64,000 nt of DNA from Notolepis coatsorum (GCA_963971535.1 OZ020592.1:57355028-57419027), one strand, 5' to 3'; shown: positions 1 to 11,827, numbered from the stretch's first letter. Notes: generated by a model not told the origin, from the letters alone. Numbers and translations: made by a program.

Positions 1-340
1 CTTTTCATCTTAGATTAGCCTACGTATCTAAATTGGACCAATTGCTGTGCTGCAAACTGTGGAATCAAAACTAGGATCAAAACAGGGATGGATGCTAGAA
101 TCATAAGAAGAGGATGGGTCAGTATCGTCATAGAAATGTTCCAAAATGGCTTCCCCTCTCTCACTGGGAGACAAATTGTACGCATTGTAAGAAAGTAGCA
201 TTGTATTCCAGTGCTGAACAACTTCTGGGCCTTTGGATCCCCAACCTCTTCTTATTATTCTAGGATGGATCATGGATGTGGATCCAAAATCCAAAATGAC
301 CCGTGACCACTTGTGCTTCCAAAACAAGCAGAACTTTTCA

Positions 341-555
341 TGTCAGAGCCAGAGACCTAGCCTGACCGGTCAGAGCCATGGAGGGCAAACAGAGACCTAG
401 CCTGACCGGTCAGAGCCATGGAGGCCAAACACAGACCTAGCCTGACCGGTCAGAGTCATGGAGGCCAAACAGAGACCTAGCCTGACCGGTCAGAGCCATG
501 GAGGCCAAACAGAGACCTAGCCTGACAGGTCAGAGCCATGGAGGCCAAACAGAGA
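341..555. repeat. 40-bp minisatellite, array 1
   Basis: About five tandem copies of a 40-bp unit. Each copy contains the 12-bp palindrome ctgaccggtcag followed by agccatggaggccaaac. Single-base variants (gagggc/gaggcc, accggt/acaggt) mark the copies. The same unit in the same orientation forms a longer array at 22162-22930. No coding potential. Confidence 0.95.
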
Positions 556-776
556 TTGTGAGGGACCAAACAGCTTAGACATGAGGAGTCATAGGTAGAG
601 TGCTCAAAGGAAGGTTTATTTTTCCCAAAAATATAAATACAGGGAACAAAAACCACAAAAAAGTGCAACAATAACAAATAAACAAAAAAGCTGTTCTTGG
701 GCCCAGCAGAACTCGGGTCAACTTAAACAGAACAAACTAAAAATACCTAACACAAATATCAACTGAACCAAACAAA
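556..776. other. AT-rich unique stretch, no gene seen
   Basis: A-rich sequence between the minisatellite and the first inverted-repeat element. No conserved reading frame or repeat end was recognised. The first 340 bases of the window likewise hold nothing I can identify. Confidence 0.5.
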
Positions 777-1087
777 ACGGTAGGTTATGTAGATAACCTA
801 GTTATATTAGTATTGGCTGAGCGTTCCGCTCTGAGCCGTATGAGATATACTATCTCCTATGATACCTAATGTATCTCCCTACGAACAAGAAATACATGCA
901 CCCCACCTGTATGGGGCTCCGCCCCCATGGTGGCACCGCCCATATAGCAGTGACGCTAGTCACCACACACCCTTCCTCGCCAAAAACCCGTCCCAGGAAA
1001 AGATTCCTCAAGAGGGAACTCAGGGCCGCGCAGAGCGGAACGCTCAGCCAATACTAATATAACTAGGTTATCTACATAACCTACCGT
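777..1087. mobile_element. 311-bp inverted-repeat element related to the DIRS terminus
   Basis: The first 57 bases (777-833) are the exact reverse complement of the last 57 (1031-1087). The interior from about 821 to 978 is the reverse complement of 6283-6440, the far terminal repeat of the adjacent DIRS element, with about one mismatch. It abuts that element's left end at 1086. It is too short to code for a protein. Likely a non-autonomous or rearranged DIRS-terminus derivative. Confidence 0.7.
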
Positions 1088-1249
1088 TATATGCCTTATT
1101 TGCTATCGCGTTCCGCTCTGAGCCGTATGAGATATGGGGAAGAGCGGACGCGAAGCCCGACAAATGTACCCCCTGAGGACCCGTAAGCCCACATCAAGGG
1201 GTGCGGGGAGCCCTGTCACCCCATTCTCCCTAATGAAGGGGGGGCGCAG

Positions 1250-2560
1250 TCAACTCCACCTGAATGCGAACAAGAGGGAAACTAGAACCCCTTGAACACA
1301 CCGTACAGGCGGAACCACGTGTGACTCAACACACTGTGGCCCATACCCATACACTCCTGCTACCCGACCAAAGGACGGGAAGCAGGAAAGGCCACAGACC
1401 CCAGAACCGCCTGGGAGACAGAACCCCCGGTCATGTCCATGAGGAAAAACCTTACAAAGGAGCCCGGGGAGGACCATGAAGCTGCAGCACAGATGGCCTC
1501 CACCGAGGCCCCACCCAGGAGAGCGGCAGAGGCAGCCACCCCACGAGTGGAGTGCGCCCTGACGCCCCCAGGGGGATCCTGCCCAGCCAACGTGTAGCAG
1601 AGGGTAACACCCTCGCACAACCAATGGGACAGGCGCTGCTCCGACAGTGCCTTACCAGCACGAGCCCCACCGTAACAGACAAAAAGCTGGTCGGTAACCC
1701 TGAAAACCTGAGTACGGCTGAGGTAAATCCCCAAGCACGGACTGGACATGACAGGTGAAGGCCCGCATCTAACTCACTAGTGTGAGGAGGAGGACGAAAC
1801 GCCTGAACCACAATATCCCGGGAGTGGAAGGAACTCCGGATATTCTTAGGCACGAAAGCAGGATTAGGTCGCAGAGTGACACCGCAATCGGTCCGAAAAG
1901 ACAGGCACTCTGGACGTACCGAGAGAGCACAGAGCTCACCTACGCGTTTAGCGGAAGTGACAGCCAGAAGGAACGCGGTCTTGAAGGACAGCTGTCCCAA
2001 CGGCGCCTGCTCGAGCGGCTCAAACGGGGCCAAGGACAACCGACCGAGGACCAATTGAAGATCCCAAGTCGGAGCCAAGGAGCGTTGCACCGGCTTAACG
2101 CGTCGAGCGCCTAGCAGGAAACGCTTCACAAGAGGGTGGCTGAACAAGACATCCCCTCAAACCCCTCATGATAGGAGGATATAGCTGCTGCATATACCCT
2201 CACCGTCGAAGCCGACAGTCTATCAAGGAGAGACTGGAGGTAACTAAGGACAGCATCCAGGGGGCAGGAGACTGAGTCCCGGCCCCCCGCCTTACAACAC
2301 ACTTGGAACATACGTCATCTGCCCGCGTAAGCGGAGCGCCAAGCAGGAAACGCTTCACTAGAGGGTGGCTGAACAAGACATCCCCTCAAACCCCTCATGA
2401 TAGGAGGATATAGCTGCTGCATATACCCTCACCGTCGAAGCCGACAGTCTATCAAGGAGAGACTGGAGGTAACTAAGGACAGCATCCAGGGGGCAGGAGA
2501 CTGAGTCCCGGCCCCCCGCCTTACACCACACTTGGAACATACGTCATCTGCCCGCGTAAG
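1250..2560 (-). pseudogene. DIRS tyrosine recombinase, broken
   Basis: On the - strand the N-terminal SAM-like helical part (SYLQSLLDRLSASTVRVYAA) is followed by a catalytic domain with the Arg box TSAKRVGEL and, in another frame, the box RAHSTRG (H-x-x-R). The last catalytic region reads FVRFFLMD, where family members as I recall them have FVRFY, so the nucleophilic Tyr appears replaced by Phe. A frameshift near 1745-1770 separates the two halves. A tandem duplication of about 232 bp (about 2110-2330 and 2343-2560) repeats the N-terminal region. Inactive. Confidence 0.85.
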
Positions 2561-2807
2561 CGCGACAGTGGAGGGAGCATGCGCATTCCAGATGGTAACA
2601 CCATCAAGATCAAGAACCTGCGCCCCTCAACGTACCCGTCCCAACAACTGACCTAACAGATGTATGGGGAAGAATCCCTGGCGGCACGGCATCGGTCCCA
2701 GACCTGCCTGGCCATGTCCAGACGCAATCCTCACCCGTCAGGATGAGGGCCGCCCCGCGACAGTACACCTGCACCCACATTCTCCCCGCCGGGGATGTGG
2801 GGAGCCC

Positions 2808-3773
2808 TCAGGCCGCGCAGATGGAGGACGCCCATAGCCAGCCGCCCGCCGCCTGGTGCAGACAGGGGGAGCGTACTCCTCCCTGTCTGTCGATACACGA
2901 CACTGACGTCGTATCGTCCGTCCTGATCAACACCATTTGTGGACCAGAAGGACCGCTTTCAACACCAACACATTGAACGTAGCGCAGACCGGGCAGCATG
3001 GTTTGCCAGCTGCCCCCTACTGCGTTGGCCCGACGCATCACCAGCGAGGGAGGCGTCGGTGAAAACGCGACGTGAGACAGCGCCGTAACCGTCCTAGGAC
3101 GGAACCTCCCGAGCGTGTTGACAACACACTCTGAGATGGATGCCCATAGCCCTCCAACCGTTGACTGGGAAGAGGAATACTCTACATCCAGTCTACAGCA
3201 ACCCCAGGCTGGTAGAGACCTGCCTGGTACGAGACCTGACGATCCACCTTGACCGCGAAGGACCAGAACGTCATCAGGGCAGAACACTCCGTAACCCCGG
3301 ACGACGCAGAGGCCCCAGTGCGGCCTCCACGCACTTGGTGAAGATGCAGGGAGCCAGAGAAAACCGAACGGCAGCCTCTGGTACTCATACGCTAACCCTG
3401 CAAAGGAAGCGTAGGTAAGCCCTAGGATGGAAGATCGGGGATGCGCATACGCATCCTACAGGTCTATGGAGGAGAACCAGACCCCCACCTGACAGTGTTC
3501 AACAGGTAGGAGACGATCCAAAAAATGCTGAACCTTCCCATGGGACAGGTCCAGCCTGGGTCTTACACCCCTCCCTCCCGACTTCTCGGGCAGAGAACAC
3601 CGGGAGGAGAACGCCACGACGATGGCTTGCTTCGTCCACAGAGATTGGATCTCGTTGACCAGAGCTGTCACAGCTGGAGACCCCGACAATAGGGTCTGTA
3701 CCAAACCTGAAAACGGGTGGGGTTGTGTAAACACAAGTCCCCGCCTCAGCGTTCTCTCCATCCACCTCGACAT
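2808..3773 (-). pseudogene. DIRS reverse transcriptase / RNase H, broken
   Basis: On the - strand 3773-3456 encodes the start of an RT domain, with a KQAIV motif, a partly degraded PKK-GG-RP-LDL-like stretch and a terminal FSSIDL matching the DIRS fingers/palm. The next segment (3388-3182) still resembles the family but is out of frame where the YLDD box should be. At 3287-2808 a RNase H-like end reads RTDDTTSVSCIDRQGG, close to the family TDNTT...INRQGG motif. Several frame changes mean no full protein can be made. Confidence 0.75.
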
Positions 3774-6282
3774 ATGATACTGCCGTAGTCATATGTGACG
3801 ACACTCCCAACGCACCCGCCGTCACGTGGCGCAGGTCCGCTAGGAACTGTAGATAGTTGGCCCGGTCCCCCCGCTGTGCGTAGCCAAACCTGGAACCGTG
3901 CGAGGAGCGCGTTCCGTGTCGGAACACCTGACCCTGACACAACCCACGAGGCAATCGCACCCAAGGGGGAACCCCGACAGAAAAGGCCGGTCTGATACGG
4001 GGGGCTTCCGATGAAAAAAGCCCTCCCACTGAACACCCCTCCAGAACATGCTGAAGGAGTTGTTCTGCAGCCGGACATGCAAGGTGTAAGGCCCCCATGG
4101 GTTCCTACACACCGTAGCCCTGCAGTGATATTACTACCACCCCAAATCATGTGAGCTGCGACCACCTGCAATATTTCAGGAGTGGGAGGCACCAACATGA
4201 TACCAGGCCTGGCGAAGGCGAGGCCGGGGAAGCCCGCACTGTGTGCCTCAAAAGGTTTCGAGCCCCCCTGCTGACAACACTTAAGTTGACAGACGTAACA
4301 CCAGGCTCAACCAACACAGATCAAGGTGTGGGAGCCGCTTGACAGCACAACGTTCTCACGGACAGACCCAGGCTCAGCCAAAAACTGGGTGTCAGCCCCT
4401 GTCCCCATGAAAAGCGAAAAGGGGGGCCGCCCGCGCATCAACGAAGGCACGCGGCCCGCAGCCAAAGGAAACAATCAGAGCCCACTTCTTCCGCTGGTGT
4501 TGGGGAAGGGAGCGATCGGAGAGCGGGCTGCTCGCGGCAGGACGGTGACGGCTTGTTTGTTCAAGCCGAACCCATCCTACATGGCCGATCCCTCGGCCGC
4601 CAAGGCTGTCGGCCTTGTGGACACCTGTCGAATCGACGCCCAGGATACCTCTGGCGGGGGAAAAACATGGCCGCCTGTCGAGGGCCCCGTCATCACCGCT
4701 GACGAGGCCGTGCTCTCTCTTCTTCTGGCTGCGCGGTGTGAGGCGGTGTAGGGCCTAGGACAATACCACCCGCGCTCCAGCAGAAGACCAAAATCCCCTG
4801 CAGAGAGGGGAACCCTGAGCGGTTATAGCTTGCGGCTGGGTCAAAGCTAATAACGTCAACAACCTCGCGCGATGTGTCGACGTCGGCTGGCCCTCAAGGC
4901 CCCTCCACCAGACACCATTTTTCTAATAGAAAAAAACAGCAATTCGAACACAGTTCTAATCGTTGCCAATTCCATACCGTGGCGGTACAAGCCTTAACAG
5001 CCCACCAGCCACTCGCCAGGCCGACCCACCCATGGTGTTGGCCGGGGGCTCATTGTTTCAATATATCAAAAAACAAAGGACTGATGTTAACATGGAGCAC
5101 CAGTGGTGATTGCAAACAGCACCCTCCACTGTGGTGTGCACCATGAAAAGGGTTAAATGAATAAAAGAGCTAAACCACAAAAAACTGTAGAATGAGCAAA
5201 CCCATACACACAAAGTTTAAGGGGAGACGGACCAGTCCCGTCTTCATTCAAAATATTCACAACAGGACACCAGCCCTAGTTTAGCCCATTTACCAAAAAA
5301 GGTAAACAAAGCCCCCCCCCGCACTACTCCCCCAGTATACCGATTGACCGTCAGTATGAATGGTTTGAGAGGAGAGAAAACTGTAGCAAGACAGACCTTC
5401 TCATAGCAGAGTGACAAAACGAAACAATAGCCCCCTACACAGGGCCGCCCCAGGAGGTGGGGGGCCTCGCATCTAAAAACGCACAGGGCCTCACATTTCT
5501 CCCAGGCGGCCCTGCCCTTATACTACTGCAGCCTAGCGCCAGGCGATGTGGGACCCAAGACAACAATTGCCTGTGCACAGACACGCAACATGTTTACCAT
5601 GTCGGCTGGACCCATAGCCCCACTACCCGACGCCAACCCAGATGGGAACACCGTTCAACAAACCCCGCCGGAACACAAGGTAAAATACCTGGCTAGGCAA
5701 CCTAGCCACGGCCTACCCTGTTGTCAACCCATTTACCCGAAAAAGGTAAATAGAACTCAGCAAAAAAAACCACAACAGCTACCGACTGACCTTCATTGAT
5801 GAACCGGGCAAGAGGAGGGAGAGTGACAACATCTCACGGCGGAGACATTAAAACAGCATAGCAATTAGCAGTAGTAATAGCATGCGGCATTAGCGATAGC
5901 ATGTAGCATAGCATTAGATGTTTTAGCAGCACGCCCAAGACAGCTTGGAAACCGTTCCCTGCAGAGAACGTTCACCAAACCATCCTGCCCCCGGCGCCAA
6001 CAAAACAAAACAAACCAGCATTACTAACACTAATACCCATGCCTGAAGACACAGGGCCTACCTGAGTACAAGCTGGCCCGACAGCCAGTCTTGTACAGCT
6101 GAACCTCGATGTGCTGTCATCAAACAAGGAACATCAACACAGGCCCGTCGTGTCGCCGAAAACATGCGTCGAAGATGCCAGGGGCCAGCAACCTCCGGTA
6201 AGCTTCCAAACATTATGACTCTGATCTTTTCATCCTACTAGTTATCGTACGGTGCACGCATCCGAGTACGCTGGGACGAAAA

Positions 6283-6464
6283 TAGAGGAAGGGTGTGTGG
6301 TGACTAGCGTCACTGCTATATGGGCGGTGCCACCATGGGGGCGGAGCCGCATACAGGTGGGGTGCATGTATTTCTTGTTCGTAGGGAGATACATTAGGTA
6401 TCATAGGAGATAGTATATCTCATACGGCTCAGAGCGGAACGCGATAGCAAATACGGCATATAAC
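6283..6464 (-). repeat. Right terminal repeat of the DIRS element
   Basis: The reverse complement of this block begins with the same sequence as the left end at 1086-1135. Its inner 158 bases are repeated in opposite orientation at 821-978. It is the 5' end of the element in the direction of transcription. Confidence 0.8.
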
Positions 6465-6465
6465 T

Positions 6466-6477
6466 GACCTACAGACT
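6466..6477. repeat. 12-bp target-site duplication, left copy
   Basis: gacctacagact occurs here, one base beyond the DIRS end, and again at 19214-19225 directly after a TTC array. Both copies abut TTC repeats facing inward. This is read as the duplicated target of the LINE at 6478-10892, later enlarged by nested insertions. Confidence 0.6.
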
Positions 6478-6925
6478 TCTTCTTCTTCTTCTTCTTCTGC
6501 TTGAGGTTTAACGGCGGCCGACCACTTGTTAGGGTATTTGCCGCCATCTACTGGTATCCTTTACCTCCTACAAAATCCAATTCCCCTCACCTTCATGGAG
6601 TGCAACTAATGCTGCTACTTCCTGATTAAGCCCCCCTCTGCGAGACACTCCTTGCCCCCTGCTGCCTGACTCTGTACTCCTTGGTCACCCGCTGCCCCCT
6701 TATTCAATTCCCTAACCACCTCCTCCAATCTCAGACCTTCCATACCCAAATGTTGAACCGCTATCCTAACAATCATTTTTGTTCGATCTGTTCTACCCTC
6801 AATCTCTGCCGCAGAATTAACTACCCCTGCCACGAAGCCCACAAAACTCAATTTCTTCTCCCACACCCTCTCTCTATCCTCCTGCCCTACCCTATCTGCC
6901 AACTGCTCTTCTCCAAACCCCTGCA

Positions 6926-7394
6926 CAGGGCTGTACGCTAAGCTTTTTCACTAGGGGCACACTTGCCCCTAAATGAGAAATTTAGGGGCAAAGAATATTT
7001 TTTAGGGGCAAATTTTTAAATAACTATTTTACCATTATAATAGGGCTGGGCGATATGGCCTCTAAATGATATCGCGATATTTTTTGGCCATATCACGATA
7101 CACAATATATATATCGCAATATTTTTACATTTCCTCTAAAGCACTTAAAAATGCTTGATTTAACCCTTTGATGCATACAGTCACGCCAATATGATGATTA
7201 TAATAAGTCCCTGCAACATATGTTTGCATTATTAAACCATGAAGATGCTTTAAAAAATTATTTAATGAAAATGTACTAAGAGTAGTCTACTGACACACTA
7301 ATAAAAAAATTATTTACATCTAAGACCATTTATATAAAAACTTTTGGGTGCCTTTTTTTTGCACAGTACTGTGTTTTCTATCCACTTTAGCCAA

Positions 7395-7427
<33 letters not shown>

Positions 7428-8295
7428 CACTACTGTGAGAAAATAATAATCACACACACAAAGGGATAATGGCTTATAGCAGACTTAATGATTTTAGAAT
7501 ATTTCAGATAATGAAATTAAATGTTTATATCATCAACTATCCAGTTAGTATTTATACTGTCTGTAACGTTTGGCTACTTTAAATCATTGAATGTAGAGAG
7601 AGCTGTACTGTATTGTACCCATTCTGCAATCTGTTAATAAAGTTTTCAATCAATCAGAGCGAGAGAGAGAGAGAGAGAGGGGGCGAGAACGAATGAGAGA
7701 GCCAGCCCCCCCCCCCCCCCCCCGGGTTTTGTTCTAGGTTCGCGTTTTGATCGTCTAAGCTGCCGTAGGTGATGACGTCACACTCGAATGTAAACAGGAA
7801 GCGTTTAACAGACGGAGATGGAAAGTGGATGATATACAGTAACAGAAACGAATAACCAATCAATATGAAGTTATGTTTAAACTTCTGTTGTCAAGCGTTG
7901 TCAATATAACCCACCCCCTTTCCTCCCGAATGGAACTAGTGTTGTGGAGTCCGCTTTGACTGGTGTCCAGGGTTAGCAGCAGCTAACGCTAGTTAGCTTA
8001 GCATAATCCTAATGGATACCGTGGATAGCAGCTAACGTTAGCCCATTGCTCGTGTCAATCAAATTGCATGTTATTAAAGGTCCGCGCTGGTCTGTCTAAT
8101 GAAATTACAACCGCAACATTATGCCCTGGTTGTAGGCTAATGTTTTATCCAATTTATATGGATTAATTTAGGAGTGAAATGCGAATGAAGGGTTGCAATC
8201 ACTACTCGCAAGCTTGCCCCCAGATGATATTTTCCACTCGCACCGGCCAGATTAGGGGGCAATTTGCGACGAGATGCTCGCAGTGTACAGCCCTG
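6926..8295. mobile_element. hAT-like DNA transposon, non-autonomous, 5-bp duplication
   Basis: The ends are inverted: cagggctgtac at the left, gtacagccctg at the right. The flanks share ctgca, and excision with one copy kept restores the ORF1 reading frame of the host LINE. No transposase frame was found. The interior carries the left end of another repeat (tagggctgggcgatatggcc at 7042), a CA run, a GA run, an 18-C run (7706-7723) and a 3'-end-like segment ending caatcaatca near 7650. Confidence 0.75.
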
Positions 8296-9221
8296 CTGCA
8301 CCCTAACTTGACTTCCTTGTCCTACCCTCCTAGCCGCCTCTGCATACGATAACTTACCCTCCCTTCTAACACTCTGAACCACTACCTCCCTCTTCATCAC
8401 CTCACACCCCCTAAACGCTACACTATGCTCCCCTCCACAACTACAACACTTCAGCTTCACTCCCTCCCCACACTTCCCATAGTCATGCTCCCCGCCACAC
8501 CTAGCACACCTCTGTCCCTTCCTACATGAAACTGCTATATGACCAAATTCCTGGCACCTGTAACATCTCAGAGGACTCTGAACAAATTCCCTAACCCTAT
8601 ACACCCCATACCCTACATACACCTTACTTGGAACAACCTCACCTTCAAACTTAATCACAACCGTCTCCGTCACATCTGTCCCCCTCTTCATCCTTTCTGC
8701 ACCCTTAACTTTCCCATTACGCACATCTCTCCCTAACTCTTCCACCAGCTGCTCTACGCTAACCTCAACCGATACCCCAGCTATCACCCCCTTACATCCC
8801 CCCTCTTTCTTCTCCCCTACTCTCACTACCTTACTTATACCCACTCCTCCAATGCTCCTCATCTTCCTAGCCCTCTCCACCTGATCCACACTAACACACC
8901 CTACGGCCAGATTCCCATCCCACAAAACTCTTGCGTACTTTACCTCTCCTAATTGCTTATCTATGAGTTTGGGCAACTCGAAAAGCCCTAATTCCCGCAC
9001 TCCCCCCTCCCCCTGAAACCTAACCACTATATGAATCACTTCTGCAACATCATTTCCTCCACCCTCGCCTTCTGACCCACTCGAGCTATCTCCCCTACCC
9101 TTCTTCCTCTTTATCCCCTTCCCACTGTCCCTACTCCTCTTCTCCACCTTACTCCACCTTTCTCCCCCGCTCTCACCCCCCTCCATACTTTCACCATCTG
9201 ACTCCCTTCCCCTGTCACTAC

Positions 9222-10298
9222 TAGAGTTGTTCCGATACCGATACCAGTATCGGAAATGCCGCCGATACTGCCTAAAATGCTGGTATCGGTATCGGCGAGT
9301 ACCCTCTAATGTTGCGCTCCGATACCATGACGTAATTTATCAACAACACTGCGGACGTTGGGCTCTGTAGATACTTTATATACTCATACTTCGCTGGGTG
9401 AGCATTATAAAACAAACGTGTGCTTAATCGACCGTGAATTAAAGTGTCAATTGCCATTAACAGCAGAGCAGATACTTTCTTAAAATGCCATTGTCCCGAC
9501 AGCGCTGTTGACGGGGAGCTCTGATGAGTTCGCTTGGTGGCTGGTGTTATTAGCATTGAACAGTTAACCGAAAGCTAGCTTTGACGTTACCTTGGCTAAA
9601 GTTGGGGCTATTCACATAATCCAGCAATAATGGCTGCAGATCTGCAAGCAAAGTACAGCAAGTTGGCAAAGGAGTATTCCAAGTTAAATCACAATGTCAC
9701 CGGCAGTAACGTTACAGTCTTTCCATATAGCGGTAGCTCATGCTAGCTAACATAGCTCACGGTAACGTTGTCATTGCACAATTGCACGTCGCGTACACAA
9801 TTAATGACATGTTGCGGACAGCCATATCGGCGACAATGTTTAGCTTTTAGTGCCAAATGATAAGAGTCTGAGGCGGAGTCTCAAAAGAGAATGTTGAATA
9901 TTTATTGTGCAAAAATCACAACAACAGAGCCTCTGGTACTAAACGGAGCCTTCTTGTGGAAGCAAGTGCAGCAACGAATAATGTCCGTGTGGAACTAATG
10001 TGCCAACAACCTTTCCGTGGGTGAACTCATTGAGATAGTTTTCAATTACTGATACTAATACTAATCTATACAATCACCTGTTGTTGAATAAATACCATTA
10101 CTTTATAGTTATTACTAAAAAACAGTATATATAAAACAGTAGCTGTATTAAAAAAAAAACGTTTTATAATTTATATAATATTTTTAAATTTTTTTAATGT
10201 ATGCACTGGTATCGGATAAGTATCGGTATCGGCCGATACCCAAAGCTTAGGTATCGGAATCGGATCGGAAAGGAAAAAATGGTATCGGAACATCTCTA
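9222..10298. mobile_element. hAT-like DNA transposon, non-autonomous (1077 bp)
   Basis: Terminal sequence tagagttgttccgatacc is matched by the inverted right end ggtatcggaacatctcta. The 8-bp TSD gtcactac is exact at 9214-9221 and 10299-10306. The subterminal parts are rich in tatcgg. No transposase. A partial relative lies at about 60868-61560 and shares the internal stretch around gataagagtctgaggcgg. Confidence 0.9.
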
Positions 10299-10364
10299 GT
10301 CACTACCATCCCCGTCCCTACCGACACCTCCCTCGCTCTCACTACCCGCCCCAGCTCCCAACGT

Positions 10365-10437
10365 CGAAAGCAGTTCATCATGGATCAGCCAGGCGGCCAC
10401 ACGAAAGCAGTTCATCATGGATCAGCCAGGCGGCCAC
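10365..10437. repeat. 37-bp tandem duplication that breaks LINE ORF1
   Basis: The segment cgaaagcagttcatcatgg and its continuation through gcggccac occur twice in tandem. On the - strand the second copy shifts the frame and brings a stop just after the Tudor-like domain. With one copy only, the frame continues into the acidic linker. Confidence 0.85.
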
Positions 10438-10892
10438 ATCCATCTCCTCGTCACCGTTATAGCCGTCAAACTCGACCCGGCATTTTTTACCGTCGATCCA
10501 GGAAACAACCCCCGGGTACCTCTTGCCATCCCCCGAAAACACAGCATGACAACGGGATCCCACCCTCCACTCCGGTGCCGCCTCCACTTTTCCGCATAAC
10601 TTTCTGTCATCAACTTCCAAACTCCGCGCCAGCACCCTCTCGTCCATCCGCCGACACAAATTCTCAGACCCTCCCCCGCCCTGCTTCGACTCCGCTTTCT
10701 CTCTCTCTCTCTCTCCGAGCGACCGGGTCCAACCCTCCTCCGTGCCTTCCTCCTCTCACCGACGCCATCCTCCCTCGTCACTCTGGCCCCGCAAGTCACT
10801 GTTACTAAAAACAGAGGGTGGCTTCTTCATCCACTTGTCTGTGTTATGTTAGTTAGCCCCCCAGTGTTAGCCACACTAAAGCTAGGTCACTA

Positions 10893-11790
10893 TTTCTTCT
10901 TCTTCTTCTTCTTCTTCTTCTTCTTCTTCTTCTTCTTCTTCTTCTTCTTCTTCTTCTTCTTCTTCTTCTTCTTCTTCTTCTTCTTCTTCTTCTTCTTCTT
11001 CTTCTTCTTCTCTGCTCCAGTAGCAGTTCTTCTTCTCCTCTGCTCCAGTAGCAGTTCTTCTTCTTCTTCTCTGCTCCAGTAGCAGTTCTTCTTCTTCTTC
11101 TCTGCTCCAGTAGCAGTTCTTCTTCTTCTTCTTCTTCTTCTTCTTCTTCTTCTTCTTCTTCTTCTTCTTCTTCTTCTTCTTCTTCTTCTTCTTCTTCTTC
11201 TTCTTCTTCTTCTCTGCTCCAGTAGCAGTTCTTCTTCTTCTTCTCTGCTCCAGTAGCAGTTCTTCTTCTTCTTCTCCTCTGCTCCAGTAGCAGTTCTTCT
11301 TCTTCTCCTCTGCTCCAGTAGCAGTTCTTCTTCTTCTTCTCTGCTCCAGTAGCAGTTCTTCTTCTTCTCCTCTGCTCCAGTAGCAGTTCTTCTTCTTCTT
11401 CTCTGCTCCAGTAGCAGTTCTTCTTCTTCTTCTCTGCTCCAGTAGCAGTTCTTCTTCTTCTTCTTTGCTCCAGTAGCAGTTATTCTTCTTCTTCTCTGCT
11501 CCAGTAGCAGTTCTTCTTCTTCTTCTCTGCTCCAGTAGCATTTATTCTTCTTCTTCTCTGCTCCAGTAGTAGTTCTTCTTCTTCTTCTCTGCTCCAGTAG
11601 CAGTTATTCTTCTTCTCCTCTGCTCCAGTAGCAGTTATTCTTCTTCTCCTCTGCTCCAGTAGCACTTCTTCTTCTTCTCTGCTCCAGTAGCAGTTCTTCT
11701 TATTCTTCTCTGCTCCAGTAGCAGTTCTTCTTCTTCTTCTCCTCTGCTCCAGTAGCAGTTCTTCTTCTTCTTCTCCTCTGCTCCAGTAGC

Positions 11791-11821
<31 letters not shown>

Positions 11822-11827
11822 CTTCTT

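Larger units (their letters stand above)
1086..6464 (-). mobile_element. DIRS-type tyrosine-recombinase retrotransposon, decayed
   Basis: The ends are inverted: about 50 bp at 1086-1135 is the reverse complement of 6415-6464. Read on the - strand, the interior shows reverse transcriptase, then RNase H, then a tyrosine recombinase, the order known for DIRS1-like elements. DIRS elements have inverted or split termini and use a recombinase in place of an integrase, so no TSD is expected and none is seen. All coding parts carry frameshifts. The outermost 5' part (about 3.8-6.28 kb) should hold the gag-like ORF, but no frame there is recognisable. Confidence 0.85.
6615..10659 (-). pseudogene. LINE ORF1: Tudor-like domain, acidic linker, RRM-like region, three zinc knuckles
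   Basis: Segments on the - strand are 10659-10378, 9186-8296 and 6925-6615. Removing the two insertions and one copy of a 37-bp tandem duplication (10365-10437) joins all segments in one frame. Order: a Tudor-like fold (key stretch CHAVFSGDGKRYPGVV, then EFDGY), a Ser/Glu/Gly-rich linker, a basic region, an RNA-binding region, then CCHC knuckles CYRCQEFGHIAVSC, CARCGGEHDYGKC and CCSCGGEH, a SYAEA motif, and a C-terminal helix region (FVGFVAGVVN) typical of fish LINE ORF1s. The true start is probably further upstream, where a (CT)n run near 10700 has shifted the frame. Confidence 0.75.
6478..10892 (-). mobile_element. ORF1-only zinc-knuckle LINE with GAA tail, interrupted by two DNA transposons
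   Basis: On the - strand the element runs from about 10892 down to a (GAA)n tail at 6500-6478. It encodes an ORF1 of the type with CCHC knuckles found in I/Nimb-like and jockey-like LINEs. No endonuclease or reverse transcriptase follows the ORF1 stop: only about 110 bp of 3' sequence and the GAA tail remain. It is therefore either an internally deleted copy or a non-autonomous ORF1-only LINE. DNA transposons at 6926-8295 and 9222-10298 lie inside it. Confidence 0.7.

Noticed and set aside
1782-2114. 110-codon frame on the + strand
   Set aside because: Antisense shadow of the recombinase pseudogene.
4326-4751. 141-codon frame on the + strand inside the DIRS element
   Set aside because: Opposite to the element's coding direction, with no family motif. 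Treated as a shadow frame.
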